Shown: positions 18,901 through 31,532 of the stretch, piece by piece | Layout of the letters: each line of letters starts with the position of its first letter | Position numbering within the stretch: the first letter of the stretch is position 1 | Assembly (NCBI GenBank): GCA_021234535.1 | Contig: CM037850.1 | Coordinates: 20,386,446 to 20,450,445 of the forward strand | DNA: 64,000 nucleotides | Origin: Stichopus chloronotus | Taxonomy: Eukaryota; Echinodermata; Holothuroidea; Aspidochirotida; Stichopodidae | Direction of reading: 5' to 3' | Notes under the pieces: model-generated | What the model saw: only the letters and a program-made list of their open reading frames with translations | What the model was told of the DNA's origin: nothing | Databases searched by the model: none | Program-made: the position numbers and the translations under genes

Positions 18901-21900
18901 CATACTGAGCTACTGTACCGTGCAGTATTGTTTGCCAACACACACTGCTTACAAAAGTTTGTCTAGCTGGCTTGATACTATATATATCTGTTGATTTGTA
19001 TTGTGTCAATTCAAACCAGTACAGATTATCTACATACAGTAATGTTCAAAGCAGCAGTTTTTAAAAGTTCACCAGAAAAATGTAGGTCATACCTGGAAGT
19101 TTGTGAAATATTCCAAAATTGTTTATTTGCAATACATACATGTATGCTACAGTGTGTAGTGTCTTATTCCCAGGCTGCTTCCAATGCTGCAGGGGAAATA
19201 TCACCAACAGAAGTTTTCTCAGTTCATGGCTCCCCTACATGGTGCTGAGAGGTCTGTTGGGCATGAATGAGCAAATCACCTGACTTCCAGATGGCACAAA
19301 ACTAACTGAAAATTCTACATTGTTACTGTATGTCTGAAAATTCATGGAAATATGTATCATTCCAAAATTTAGCAAAAAAAGTAGAGAAATCATTGCACCA
19401 CAGCTGGTGCCCATCTCAACAAATAAACATAAAACATATCCAAAGGCAGACCCATAGACATCAGGAGAGTATTTCAATATATTGTGCTCGTCTGGAGCAT
19501 GTGAAAGCAAGCATGCAACAGGGCTTTGCTGTTTTTACATGTGTTTTAGTAGACAGGGCAACTGTACTTGCTTTACTGAGTGCATTCATGCATTCATTAG
19601 TCATTGAATCACTGGCTGCATGTAACTACTGTAACTGTGTTATGCTTGGTCAAGCATGCTTCAAGCCTTAAAGTTCTGTTAAAAGAAGATTTTATACTGC
19701 AGTAGGATTCATTGATTTCATGGTTAATTTGCAGATCCAGACAACCTGTTGTTCCATGTTATGACACACGTAGGACATGTTATGTCCACTTTATGTCCTC
19801 TCTTTGATGTGAATGCAGTGAACATGCTGTTCAGGACTTGTCTGATTATCTTGTTGTCCTCCAGTAGACTTACAGATTTAGAGCAACTTTTTGGAAGGTA
19901 CAAAGATCAAACCAAAAACTGAATCTTATCAGCATCTGGATCAGATGTATTTGTGAGAGAATTTAAGACACACATAAACATCACTATGAAATCTAATGTG
20001 TATTGGATCTGTACACTGAGATGGTAGAGTTTATCAGTTTGATGAATGACACACAAACAAATGGCAGCCTGAGCACTGTATGTATGTGAAACATACATGT
20101 AGTACAGTACGTTGCCTAACATGTGCAACATAGCAGAGCACATAGTATAGGCCTATTGTACAAGGTCATCCATGTGCTGGCTGAAAGTTTCAATGTTCAT
20201 TTACACGTTGTTCACCTAAAGCTTGTGCAGTCAGTGTCTCGGCTAAGCCGCCCATGACGCGATTTTGATGCGCTGATTTGGCAATTTTGACACACTGATG
20301 TTTGTGAGCACAGTTCGTAAGTTAGAGTATGTGTGGCCAAAATTGATAGTGTATCAGTGTTACTCATACTTCATTATTTTGACACGAGGAGACACTGGTG
20401 TGCACTATGCAGACATCAGGACCCTTGGAGGATCAGTAAGATAGGTGCTTAATCACATCAGTGATTGAATGACCGTCATTGGTGTACGCGATCATCCGGA
20501 CTTGTAAAGTGCAGTATTTATAGAGTTACCAGTATTTATTAACCAATATTTATAGAGTTACAATTACCACCCTGGCTCACGCTCACCCACCACGTGTTTC
20601 ATGACATGTAGGTTTTCTGTACATGGACAGTGCCATAGTGATTTTCTCATGATTCTTTACATTATCAGTGTTGATCTACCATCAGACACAGCCTCTGCAA
20701 TCTCTACCCTTGGATAGATCTGGGACAGATCTGTGTCACTAATTGTGTAGCTGAAGTGCAAAGTCACTGTAGCTACAGAACCCCTAGTGATTACCAGCAG
20801 ACAGCAGTGAAGCTGTTATCCCACTTGGAGAAGTACAGCACTCTTTTGGTCTATGCCTCATTCATTTTCACACTGTAATTTTGACCCATCCTATGGTGAC
20901 CAGGAAGTTCAGTTTTCCATCTTAGCATTGTTGGCTTTTCTCTTTTACCGAATGTCATCTCTGTTTTCGGTTTGCAGTCTTTCGTTTGACGTGCAGGGAC
21001 AGATCGAGAAGGCCAAACGCCTGATCGCGCTTTACGAACAAGAAGGGATCTCCAAAGAGCGAATTTTGATCAAGCTCAGTTCCACCTGGGAAGGCATTCA
21101 AGCGGCAAAGTGAGTATTTAAATATTAATGTACTAAACCTACCGTATCTCTTCAGTGTGCGTGTAACATGTGTTCGCTAGATCCCGCAGTGCACAACGTC
21201 AGTAACTCCTGAATAAACCGCCACTTCATGGTTCATGTACTGTAGTATAGCATCGATCCACTCTAAAAGGTTAAAGTGATTGCGTGTGTAGGCAAAAAGG
21301 AAAAAACATTGCAATTTGCAATTTGGTCTCCCAAAGTTTGGTAAGGCACCATTCAGACAATCTGGGAAAAGAAATAGGTTTCAGTTGGTTAATGCTGCCA
21401 TACCATTTCAAATTCTTTTCACACAAAGACAAAAAGTGTAGAATACAATAATGTAGTAGTTGACAGTTTTCATTCAAATCAACGGTATGCTTCTTTGAAC
21501 AAGCCAATGGGAAGTGTACTAGTATTGAATGTTCAGTTAGTCAAAACAACTCAGGATCGCTGACGCAGCAATGTTGTCAGTGCGTAGGTCATTTGTGAAT
21601 ACAGTACTTCCTTTTACCAAGTACTACAATTCCCGATACCAACCAAGGAGCGATGACTTGAGTAGCATGTTTTTGATACACCAGCAAGACTTGTACTGTT
21701 GCATATGTAGGCGCTTATAGTAAGAACCGTTAATTTTCAAATATGATGTCTGTTTTTTTTACTGTTTTTAATGCCAATCCCATTGCTTTTCAAAGTAGTT
21801 ACTATCATTTTCCTTCCTTGAAAAGTGTAGTCGGTTCATGTACAATGTAGCATGTACATTTAAAAATAAAGGAAAAAGTTAAGATCAAACATAATCTTAT

Positions 21901-24900
21901 CCCTCTGGTTTTTCAGTACACACGCAATCACTTTAAAGTATTCTTGAGCTTAAATTCTGTTTGAATGTCTGTCAAGGCTTTTAGTGTTTACAGCTCAACT
22001 TGTGTGTATGCCAATTGCATGGAAACTTGTGAATAGCAGGGTTGGTCTGTCTGGTAGGCACTGTAAATTGAGACACTTCTCGCAGTGTTGGTTTTCAATT
22101 TTCATAGGAGATAATGTTACCTGTGGAGAAGTTAATAGCTTCGCAGGGGAAAGGGGACCCTCACTGCACATACAGTATGGTACTGTGCATGCATACAGAC
22201 ATTTATTACTTTTACATTGGTCGGTGTGTGTTAACGAGCGTACACATAATCCCATTCAGTATAAAAGCAATGGTAGGCCTATGTAGCTCATTGTTCAAGG
22301 AAATGAAATTAATATTTAAAAAAAAAAATACGTATGCTAAAGGTATGATTTAGAGGACGGTACAGTAATTTGTTACAAGAAGTATACAGTATGATGTGTA
22401 TTCTTCAAGATATTATTTGTCAAAATTCATCTCATTAAGAAAATGGTCCTACTGTACTGTAAGTACTGTAGCCGGCCAGGGTTGTACAGTATGATGTCGT
22501 GAAGACCTTCAAAGTACTTGAATTGAAATTCATCCTTTTGAGGCTTTGAAGTGCATAGATGTTGGTTTTTGTATCAAAGTTCTTGATAAAGTCCTTAAAC
22601 TTTATTGATTTAAAATGTTGTTATACACTTTATGTAATTATCCTCCATGAGAAATGCTCAGACCAGATAATACTCCAATATTTGGTGTACATGAATGTTT
22701 AATGTCCTTCCGTAAGACAACTGTTCTACGTTGAAAAGTGATTGAAGTTTTTTTTTTTATCAAGTTCAGTATACATACCACCCCTGCAAAGCAACTGGAT
22801 GACAGACCTTGCTCGAGAGAATTGTTTTGAAAGTCCAATAGTTTCTAAAGATGGAGACAAGCTGTGAATGACAATGGTCAAGACTGATGCTAAGTGGAGG
22901 GGTAGGGTTTATCAGAGTAATGCAATCTTAAATCAGTTTCTAACATTTTGGCCACAAGTTAGTGGTTCTTGTCGAGGATTTTATGGTTCTACAGTAGTGG
23001 CGGTATTTTGCCTCTTTGTTCACTAGATTGGTGTCATGGTGAAGTTATTATCGGCTAGCTGTTGTTGGTGGGATTGGTGGTTTTATGCAGTCAGACCATT
23101 GTGTATGAATCCCCATGCCCCACAGATTATCCTGAGAACCTGCATCACGTAGTTTAGCTGTAGTTTACCATGTTATAAATACTGTAAGTTGCACCTTAGA
23201 TGACCATGGAAGTACTGTACAGTCTGCTCAGGTACTGTATGCTGTACTAACAGAGGAAAAACTGTTATTGAACACAACCTTTAGGACTTCGCAGTCAATA
23301 TACCGAAAGGCTTCAGTAATTTTGCCATTCATTTGAACTCCTTTGCATTTTTTTTTCTAGAAGGGTAGCCGACAATCACAGTAAAGTGCATAAAGTTCGT
23401 CACAATCTTTGTGACCCCTGGCTTTACAGAGACCTAGTTTATGGTATTAGAAACCTTCTCTGCTGTACAGTGCCTTGTAAGTGATTTAATTTGTAGAAGA
23501 GAGAGAGAGTCCTGTTTTCCTTACAGTCTCACTCAATTTTGAGGCAGGCTGAGGTACAGTATGATAGCATCAAAGCAATAGCCAGAATTTGAGAAGTATT
23601 ACGGCAGAGATCAATATGTCATTATGCAGAATATAGGCCTACTGTTTATTTTGTGATAATGCCCAGTTTGTAGAATATTCAAACCAACATAGAGTTAGAG
23701 GGGTGTAGAGGAAATACTGTAGTTAACAACAGGTTGATCGATTGGTGTCAAGGGTTAATGACCCTGACTTCACTGTTAACTACTCATGTCTGGATGGTTT
23801 GACTTCAAAATAACATCACTCCCGATACCCTCTACCAACATTTCTCCCTGTACACACTACCAGAGTCACTCACTGTTCTGTACAAACTACCAACATTACT
23901 TACTGTACACACTACCTTTGGAATGCTTTTATTACAGTATCCTACACCATCTGTAAGTTGCTTGAAGTGGAAATAAGAACTCTCACAGCCATACTGTAGG
24001 TGACTTACTGTGCAGTTGCTGGTTGTTGTACAGTAGAGAAACTTTAAGTGTATATTCAATGTGTTAAGGCCATTACCCTTTTCTCAGTAGCCTTTTTAGA
24101 TTTTTTTTTTATTTTCCTTTTTGCTTTTCCAGGACACTTGAGACAGACCATGGGATCCATTGCAACCTCACTCTGTTGTTTTCTTTTGCTCAGGTAAACA
24201 TTTTGAGATTTTCTTTAAAGGGAAATAGGGCGTTTGTTTTACAGGAAACATCCATACTTTTAAAACCAATGTTTGTGGATGCAGAATGATAGATTATTCA
24301 AAATAAGGAAGGACAGTGTCCTTGTTTTCAAGAAATAAGTTTCTCACCGATAGAAACTCAGTTATTTGTTGCTCAAAACTAATTTGTTCACCCAAACTTT
24401 TCAAAATTCAAATGATGCATCTTCCATTACTCATCACATGCATAATGTTTTGAGGAGATGAAGCGTTGGCAGATGTTTATTGATGAGACTGAATGGTTTA
24501 ACAATGACTAACGCTATTTCTTTGGTATGTCATGTTGGTGTATTCTAAACGCCCTACTTCCCTTTAAGGCCACCTTACTTGATCCTGAGATACATACATG
24601 TGTCCTAGTACTAGTGTAACATCTGAATGAGTGTACTGTCATGTACCGTCAGTACCATATCGTGCATGTTGGAATACATGAAGATGAATGCATTGAAGGG
24701 TGCGCCGGTTACACATCTGTTTGCTTGATCGTTTCAGCCAAATGAAAGTTGTTCAGTGAGCTACTGGTAGGTCATCAAGCTGCAATCTGTCTCAGTATGG
24801 ATGATAAGACATGAGAAAAACTGTGTGACTTTTCAGTAAGGTCATGGACATGGCACTGTTGTGTCTATCATATCTATCATACAGGTAAATTAGGAAGTTA

Positions 24901-27900
24901 CTGTCGGTAGGTCAGCCACCGTGTATTACCTCGATGCATCGGATTGCCATCAGAGGTAGGAAGCCGTGCACAAAGGTCAACTACCGGAATACTGGAAAAA
25001 CTAATCACATCAGGAAGTAATACAGATCGTTTACTTTATAAATGACAGTTTTGGGTTCTTGCTGTGATCCACAGGAAATATTTTTCCTGGTTGTTCATGT
25101 GCAGTCCATTAAAAACTGTATTGACCAGTAATATATAGATTGTTGGCATGTCTTTTGACATGTTATGAAAATTACAGAAATACTAACATGATAAGAACAG
25201 ACAGGGTAAATACTGCCGATCGAATGCCTTATCATTTAGTGTGGCAGTCCACCTCTGGGGCAGCATGATGTTATGCAGATAAATAATCAAATACAGTAAT
25301 TTAAGAATCATGACCTGATAAGAGTTCCACTTTGTTTTTCTTATATAACATATATGTCACATTATATCGTTCATTTCATTCTGTTAGGATTCGTTCAAGA
25401 AAAAAAAAAAGATTATTTCAAAATAGAGATCACTCTTCAAATGAGCTGAACTTTACTGGAGAATTATTCTGTAATGTGCAAAAAAGTTTGGTGGAACTTT
25501 TTATTGTTTATTGATCCGGTGCCTAATACCTACAACTTAGGTGAATTTTAATGATGCCCCAGAGATGGACTATGGAACTTGAGATGGAAAACGAATTTAG
25601 GCCTTCAGCCCACATGCTAGTATCCCTGTCATACTTTTGTATGCATATGCAGTGGAGCATTTGACTTTGCTTGTATGATGGCGAACACATTGTGCACAAA
25701 ACTTAACAACTGCAATAGATATCAAACGACTGTGGTAGAAACCTAACAACTGTGGTAAAATATTTAGTTTTCTGATTGATTCCTTGCTGAAGGAATCTAC
25801 TGTATACAATGCTGATTGTGTGAATGTGTGCATATGTGTGTTTGTGTACAGGTATTTGTGTATGTAAATATTTAATGTTCCGATTTAGCTTTGTTCTTGT
25901 ACATTGGACTTGCACCGACTATGGGAAAGAGCGAGATGTATACAAACGTTGATACCAAGCAACCCACGATCCTTTTTAGGTCTGGTTAAATCGGTGGAGT
26001 TTAATTAGACCTGACTCACTGATCGAGTGGCAAGTTGTGAAATACCGATTTAGAAAGTGATATCAAATTGATAAACCATCACATAGCTTAGCTTAATATG
26101 TTTAACTTGCATAGCTTACAGGTATGCTTCAATTTTAACTGTCAGGTGGTACAACAAAAGAACGTGTTTTAATTTGTTGCAAAGTTTTAAGCAATACTGT
26201 AGGGCATTTGAAATGAGTCATGTTGGCCCAGTGTGTGCCTTTCAATGACCAGACTGCGATGAGACAGTGGTTCCATAGCCAGTAAGGTTGCGTTTTGGAA
26301 TCAGGTGACTGTATGGTATGTCAAAGTGGCAGCCCCCTGTGTGGACTGGGGGGAAGTGATCCAATTCATTGAATTGACTTTTGTTCAGTCCAATGTACAC
26401 CAAGCATGCAGCATGAATGAAAGATGACAATTGTTTAAGACTTGTTGAGCCTCATTTGCTATGAGAAGATGAAACTTTTGTTGCCTTGCACAGTTTAGTC
26501 AGAGCAGTGTGTGATGTGTTTAAAATAAATAATGCCACTTCTTCAGTGATTAATAGAGGGTAATGTTGGTTGCTTCATGCTCTTTTAGCATTTATTGATC
26601 TTAGAGACAATACTGGTTGGATCTCTTTGTTGGTGATTAGCTGCTTTTTATCCAGCTTAATGGTCAGTGTAACCACATCTCCAATCAATTCCTTGCAAAG
26701 CAAATACTGATAGGTTGGAAAGAAGAAAATGCTTCAAATAGAATATCTAAAGATACCATCATACAGTGGTCCTGTGGTTTGATGTGATACATTAGCACAG
26801 CTTGCCCCATACCACATTTGATAGGTTGGGGTTAGTAGTCACATCAGGTACCAATCCAAAATTTCACAAAGCTATGACATGTGTGGCCAAATGGTTTTTC
26901 ATATGTATAGATTGTCATAACTGTACATAAGATTGATGGTCTTGTATTAGCTCATAAAGCAAATTATGTTGTATTATGACTTACCTTCAGTTGTGGTTAT
27001 GGTTACCAGGGTAGAGAACCTATGGTAGACCGCAGGAACTAAAGTCTAGATTTTTCCCTGTTGCAAACACTATTTGGATGCATGTTACGGCTTTTTTTTT
27101 TTAGTAGTTCCATTTGCCAAATGCCCAAGAACTTGCTTTTCCTTTTGGATGGCTCGTAGCATTTCTTCCACTCATTGTTTCTCATTTTTTTCAGGCGGTT
27201 GCTTGTGCAGAGGCGGGAGTCACACTGATCTCCCCTTTTGTTGGCCGTATCTTGGATTGGTACAAGAAAAACACCGGGACTGAATCTTACGAGCCTTTGC
27301 AAGATCCAGGTTAGACTGTCCTTCCACTTCCACGGGGACTTTCCATTTTGTTACCTTCATTGCCCCCATTACGTCGATAGTACTGTGTTAATTATGGTTT
27401 ATTTAATGACAGTACTCGTGTATAAAGATACAGTACCATTACTGTAGTACCTCATCTTATGCCAATCAATATGTTGCAATATTTTTGGGAGCATTTGTTG
27501 TCATGGTTATGCGCACATTCATGGCTCTAGCATACACGCTGTTGGAGCTTAGTGATCAGTCCAAAGTAATAAAAAAGGTTCATTTTTCTACACTTGCGGT
27601 ACAACTTCACAACAGTCAACCACAAGGTTGGTATTACATTTTGAGCCAAGATTGTACGTGGTAAGCAAAAATCCTTTTAATTTTTTCCTTTCTCGTATGG
27701 AAAGTCTCTATCACTTTATTCACTTCATTTTCCAGGAGTCATAAGTGTCACCGAAATTTACAACTATTACAAAAAGTTTGGCTACAAGACGGTGGTTATG
27801 GGGGCATCTTTCAGAAACACTGGGGAAATTCTCGCTCTGGCTGGTTGTGACCTGCTTACCATTGGGTGAGTGAACGTACGAAGCATGTAGTCAAAGAATC

Positions 27901-30900
27901 TGTGAGAACGTACTCCACAAAATGTTAGGGTGTAAAGATGTGCTCATTTACTTGTGTAACAAAGATCAGGGAGAGCGTAATGAAAGAGGTTATTTTGTTC
28001 GATTGATATTCAAAGTGAGTGCGAATATGCAGAGTGAAAATTGTCAATATGCAGTTCCTGTTAAATGATGTGCTGTCAGTGGATTGGTTGATGCTCTGTA
28101 AGTCAGTGTAGTGTGACAATGCAGTAGTGTAGTGATGCAGTGGTGTAGTGAGACAATATAGTGGTCTAGTATCCCTGGATTTTTCAACCAGTGTGCATGA
28201 GTGTCTAACACTGGTGTGAAGAGCCATCTGTGATGTAAAGAAAGCAATTATCATATAGCAAACTATTGGTCAACATACAATATGCTGTGTACATCAAAAT
28301 GTAGTGAAGTATATTTGACAAATTCTTGCTGTTATTTTACGCCCTTTTTTTTTTTCTTTTTAAATATGAAATTGTGCCAAACATCATCATCTGGAACTGG
28401 ATAGATAATGGGACCAATTTGGGATTTCTGCAAGCTCGGATCAAGCCCGTAAAACAATAGATCCCACCCAAGTGCAAACAAACCCAAATTTGTATCAAGT
28501 CTAGAATCTTGCAGTGATTTCCTCTGTCATTTTCTTGTCGTCATATCTGGTGAAAAACACTTAGGTATCATGTGCTGGTCTGCATTGCTATAATTTTATT
28601 GCTTGGCAAATCTCTCCATTGACTATCAGTGTTGCACACATCACCACTGGCACTCAGCCCCCCCCCCCCCCTCCACATTATATTTTTGTTTTTCCCCTAT
28701 CATGCCTGATAGCACTGCGAGATGTCCTGCATTGTGCAAAGATTGCAATAAAGGTCACCATCTCTGGATGTCGTCCTCGAACCCATCGCCCTGCTCAACT
28801 TACGCTCATTCCTCACAAGGGAACCGCTCAAAAAATTTTGCAAGAACAGGAAATTGCAGCATGAATTGAAGCAATCTTTTCCTGGTGCAAAATGGATCAA
28901 GTTTAGACGAACAGCAATTATCAGGAAATCGTCTGCAATGTTTTTTGTCATTTCAGACCGAGCCTTCTTGACCAACTGCAAAAGTCAACCGAGGCAGTAA
29001 CACGGCGTCTTGATCCAGCCTCAGGTAAGGTGGTGTCTTTAAGTCTGCAATGTTGTTAGATTAACTTTTTGAGCAGGATGGGAACCCCAGGGGGTTGAAT
29101 AGAGTTGTGGTGCAAGGTGGGGATGGGGCAGGAGTGTCTTAAATACATACAAAAACCATTTAACCATTTTCTTTTTCGTCAAACTGCCCGGGGTGGTGAT
29201 ACCCCTACAGAGAACATGCTTTAGAGGAACATAACAATTGGTATTGTATTTCTGATATGTAATATTCATAAGTCTGTGCTGCAGATATTTCTAAACTTGG
29301 CTGAGTGTTTACCAGCACTGTGGCTGAGTGGATGAAGGTGTTGACATTTGAAGTAATAAAGCTTAACAACCAGGAGGTTTAGGGTTTCATCCCCAACCTG
29401 GGTCACAGTAAGATGGATTTTTTCTTTGTGAAGAGTAATCTAAGGTTTTCCAATCTTCACTGATCTTGTGAAAAAAAGATACCACCATTGATTTAAAATT
29501 TGGTCCAAAATTTGTTCCAAAGACCCAATCGATCCAAAGGTGGTAATCAACTTACATTAAGTTGTAATATACAAGCCCACAGGCATCGTCCACACTTGTG
29601 TGGGGACTTGGCATCGTAAAATAACTTTCCTTCAAGACCTAAAGTATTAATTATTACTTGTTATTACAATTATTTGATAGAAAGAGAGATTTAATTCTAA
29701 TAGAAGTTAAACTTTAACAGTTGAAAGTAGCTGTGTAAAGTTTTGAAGGTTTCACATTTAAGTAGGCCCCACATCCTTTCAACAACATCGTCCTTTGGAC
29801 TGATAGGGTCAGGCGGTATCCTGGTACTCAAGTCTCTACCGGTCAGTATTCGTATGCGGTTTAAGTATCTGCACAACCGATGTCAACCTCATCATTTGTA
29901 GGACCGGTACTTTTACACTTTTCTAGTGCAGCCAAATTTGGTACTGGTACCATTTCAAACAACATTGAGGTAGACAATGTCTAGAGGTGGACAATGTCCA
30001 GAGGTAGACAATGTCCAGAGGTAGACAATGTCCAGAGGTAGACAATGCCTTCAGGTAGACAATGTCTTCAGGTAGACAATGTCTTGAGGTAGACAGACTG
30101 TTACAAATAAACTGTTGAGGTAGACTGTTACACTGTTATCAATGGAAGAGACTGTGAAACTGACACATCAAATAACCTGTGACAGTTTTAAAGTAATATG
30201 AAAAACACATTTTGGAGTATTGATTGAATTAATCTCTAAAAATGTTGAAAATAGTCACAATTTTCATAAAATCCATCGAACATTGACCCCTTACAAACAA
30301 ATGTCTGTTTTACAATTGCATCATGAATAAAGATAAGTCAAATATGCAAATGTGTGACACTCATGGAGGGACTCACCTGACATGCCTTATGTTGTATTAC
30401 CTTCCTTAGAAATAGTGATATCACTTAACAATGTGAAACCCTGTAATTAAGTATTGAAGAGATAAAATGTAAAGGCCCAACAAACAAAAAAATCCAGGCA
30501 CTGTGCAACACCCTACATCATCTGTTTAGCATTTTGGTCAAACTTTGGAGAGCCATATCTCAAAAATGCTAATAGATAGAAACACAATTCCAATGGAATA
30601 TCACTCAGGATTTCACTCTGCAACTTCTGAAGCAAGCTAAGTCATTTCTAGATGCATGTCACTTGGTCTTTGAAAGTTTAAATAATATCTCTACATAGAT
30701 GATGATAATAGAGTGTATGCAAATTTGTAACATCCGATCTGTCTTCATGGGTATATGTCTAATGTTATGGTATGCTCTGTTTGCATCTGGAGGGCTGAAG
30801 CATGCCTAGCCTTACAGTGAAACCCCATAAAACCTGTTAAAACGAATTTTTCACATCTGTAGCCTATGTTTTTCAAAGTTAACCAATAGGAACTTGACAA

Positions 30901-31532
30901 ACCATATTTTTTTCTTATTACATTTAAGAATAAAAGTATCAACTGAAAAGCTAGATGAACTTGGGTACTTCACAGTGTTATGAATACTAAATATTCTTGT
31001 AAGACTCAGAGTCTAGGTAAGAATTTGTGGTCATTTCTCTTTTGATCCTGTAAGCCAAATCTTGTGAACATGTAAAAACCAATATTTTGGCCCTAAAAAT
31101 CTGTTTGTTCAGATAAGTCTAAATTTGAGAGAAAAGATGCTGTGATGCCTACTGAAGTCCTCTTTCTGAGTTTACTTAGGATTAATAATGAAGTATTTTG
31201 AAGAATCTTTGCACGTGTTCCATCAATATCTATATGAAAAGCGGCAGATATCCATACAAGTGCCTATCCATTTGATGCCAAAACACCATTTGCTACTCCT
31301 TGCGAATATTTACAAACTTACAGCATGCCTTTAACTTTTCCTCTTTACTCATTGCTTACTTATTTCAGCTCAAAAGATAGACATGGAGAAGGTCTCTTAT
31401 GACGAAAAAGCATTCCGCTGGCACCTGAATGAAAACCAGATGGCCACCGAAAAACTCTCTGAAGGAATCCGAAAGTTTGCTGCCGATGCAATCAAGTTAG
31501 AGAATTTAATAAAAGGGAAGTTGACAAGCTAG
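12921..31532 (+). CDS. TALDO1: Transaldolase (pentose phosphate pathway), complete, nine exons
   Basis: Transaldolase moves a three-carbon dihydroxyacetone unit from sedoheptulose 7-phosphate to glyceraldehyde 3-phosphate in the cytosol. Exons: 12921-13011, 15375-15498, 15910-16017, 20978-21109, 24133-24193, 27195-27309, 27736-27865, 28957-29024, 31369-31532. They total 993 bases, 330 residues plus TAG, against about 337 in human. All borders are GT-AG and the frame is continuous. Class I aldolase signatures: Asp25 in [24 protein letters not shown], the Schiff-base Lys140 in [28 protein letters not shown], and [13 protein letters not shown]. The N-terminus has a short basic stretch (PKKPR), as in vertebrate transaldolases. 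No stop or missing key residue is seen, so the gene looks functional. Confidence 0.97.
13012..15374 (+). other. Transaldolase intron 1
   Basis: No exon is seen. The sequence carries many copies of TACTGTA/TACAGTA and of aggcctac-like words. A first intron could hold regulatory sites, but none can be named. Confidence 0.6.
16955..16967 (+). promoter_or_regulatory. Perfect DR1 nuclear-receptor half-site repeat
   Basis: The sequence is AGGTCAAAGGTCA, two AGGTCA half-sites spaced by one base, the known preferred site for RXR heterodimers and HNF4-type receptors. It lies in intron 3 of transaldolase. Function is inferred from the motif only. Confidence 0.4.
17671..17683 (+). promoter_or_regulatory. 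Second perfect DR1 motif in the same intron
   Basis: AGGTCAAAGGTCA again, about 0.7 kb from the first and with partly similar flanks (gaggtcaaaggtca followed by a tggg-type word). This suggests both came from one repeat family. Confidence 0.4.
20978..21109 (+). CDS. TALDO1: Transaldolase exon 4 with the Schiff-base lysine
   Basis: This exon completes Arg108 and encodes residues 109-151. By homology, Lys140 in [11 protein letters not shown] forms the covalent Schiff-base intermediate (Lys142 in human). The acceptor is at 20976-20977 and the donor gtgagt begins at 21110. The exon is flanked by introns of about 5 kb and 3 kb. Confidence 0.95.
21110..24132 (+). other. Transaldolase intron 4, about 3 kb
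   Basis: No exon or RNA gene is recognised. Dense TACTGTA/TACAGTA words are present, including a cluster of three overlapping or adjacent copies near 22449-22470. Confidence 0.6.
24215..24567. mobile_element. TTAA-flanked MITE, copy A (345 bp)
   Basis: The element at 24219-24563 is bordered by TTAA on both sides (24215-24218 and 24564-24567). It has near-perfect terminal inverted repeats: AGGGAAATAGGGCGTTT on the left, and its reverse complement on the right with one mismatch. A second copy in the opposite orientation lies at 56863-57208. TTAA target duplication is the hallmark of piggyBac-type transposition. There is no transposase, so it is non-autonomous. It sits only 21 bases after the donor of transaldolase exon 5. 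Confidence 0.85.
24568..27194 (+). other. Rest of transaldolase intron 5
   Basis: No exon is seen. A pyrimidine-rich tract with a short T-run precedes the acceptor at 27193-27194. The sequence is otherwise unremarkable apart from heptamer-rich stretches. Confidence 0.55.
29311..29400 (+). mobile_element. tRNA-derived SINE head (Leu/Ser-like)
   Basis: An internal pol III promoter is recognisable: A box TGGCTGAGTGG (29321-29331) and a degenerate B box GGTTTCATCC (29383-29392), one base short of consensus. The TGGCTGAGTGG form and an extra arm before the B box resemble class II tRNAs (Leu or Ser). The cloverleaf is decayed and an AT-rich body follows, so this is a SINE rather than a working tRNA gene. 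Confidence 0.55.
29967..30101 (+). repeat. 17-bp minisatellite, about eight units
   Basis: The unit gaggtagacaatgtcca is repeated head to tail with small changes (tcta, tcca, cctt or tctt at the unit end; gagg or cagg at the start). It is in transaldolase intron 8. Confidence 0.9.
30190..30690 (+). repeat. Diverged interspersed repeat, copy 1
   Basis: Shares several blocks in the same order with 42455-43030, for example gatatcac..aatgtgaaac, gtaattaagt, cactgtgcaacac and catctgttt. This shows a common repeat family inserted in introns of two unrelated genes. Family unknown. Confidence 0.75.

Larger units (their letters stand above)
16018..20977 (+). other. Transaldolase intron 3, about 5 kb
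   Basis: No coding exon is recognised. The intron holds two perfect DR1 motifs (16955-16967 and 17671-17683) in what looks like diverged interspersed repeat sequence, and numerous TACTGTA/TACAGTA heptamers. Several short open frames on both strands are unrelated to any known protein. Confidence 0.6.
29025..31368 (+). other. Transaldolase intron 8: SINE, minisatellite and an old repeat
   Basis: The intron contains a tRNA-like SINE head (29311-29400), a 17-bp minisatellite (29967-30101) and an old interspersed repeat (about 30190-30690) with a relative at 42455-43030. The TACTGTA heptamer that marks the earlier introns is scarce here. Confidence 0.65.

Noticed and set aside
13000..27500. TACTGTA/TACAGTA words as microRNA (miR-101-like) target sites
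   Set aside because: The words occur on both strands and almost entirely in introns, so seed-match targeting does not explain them.
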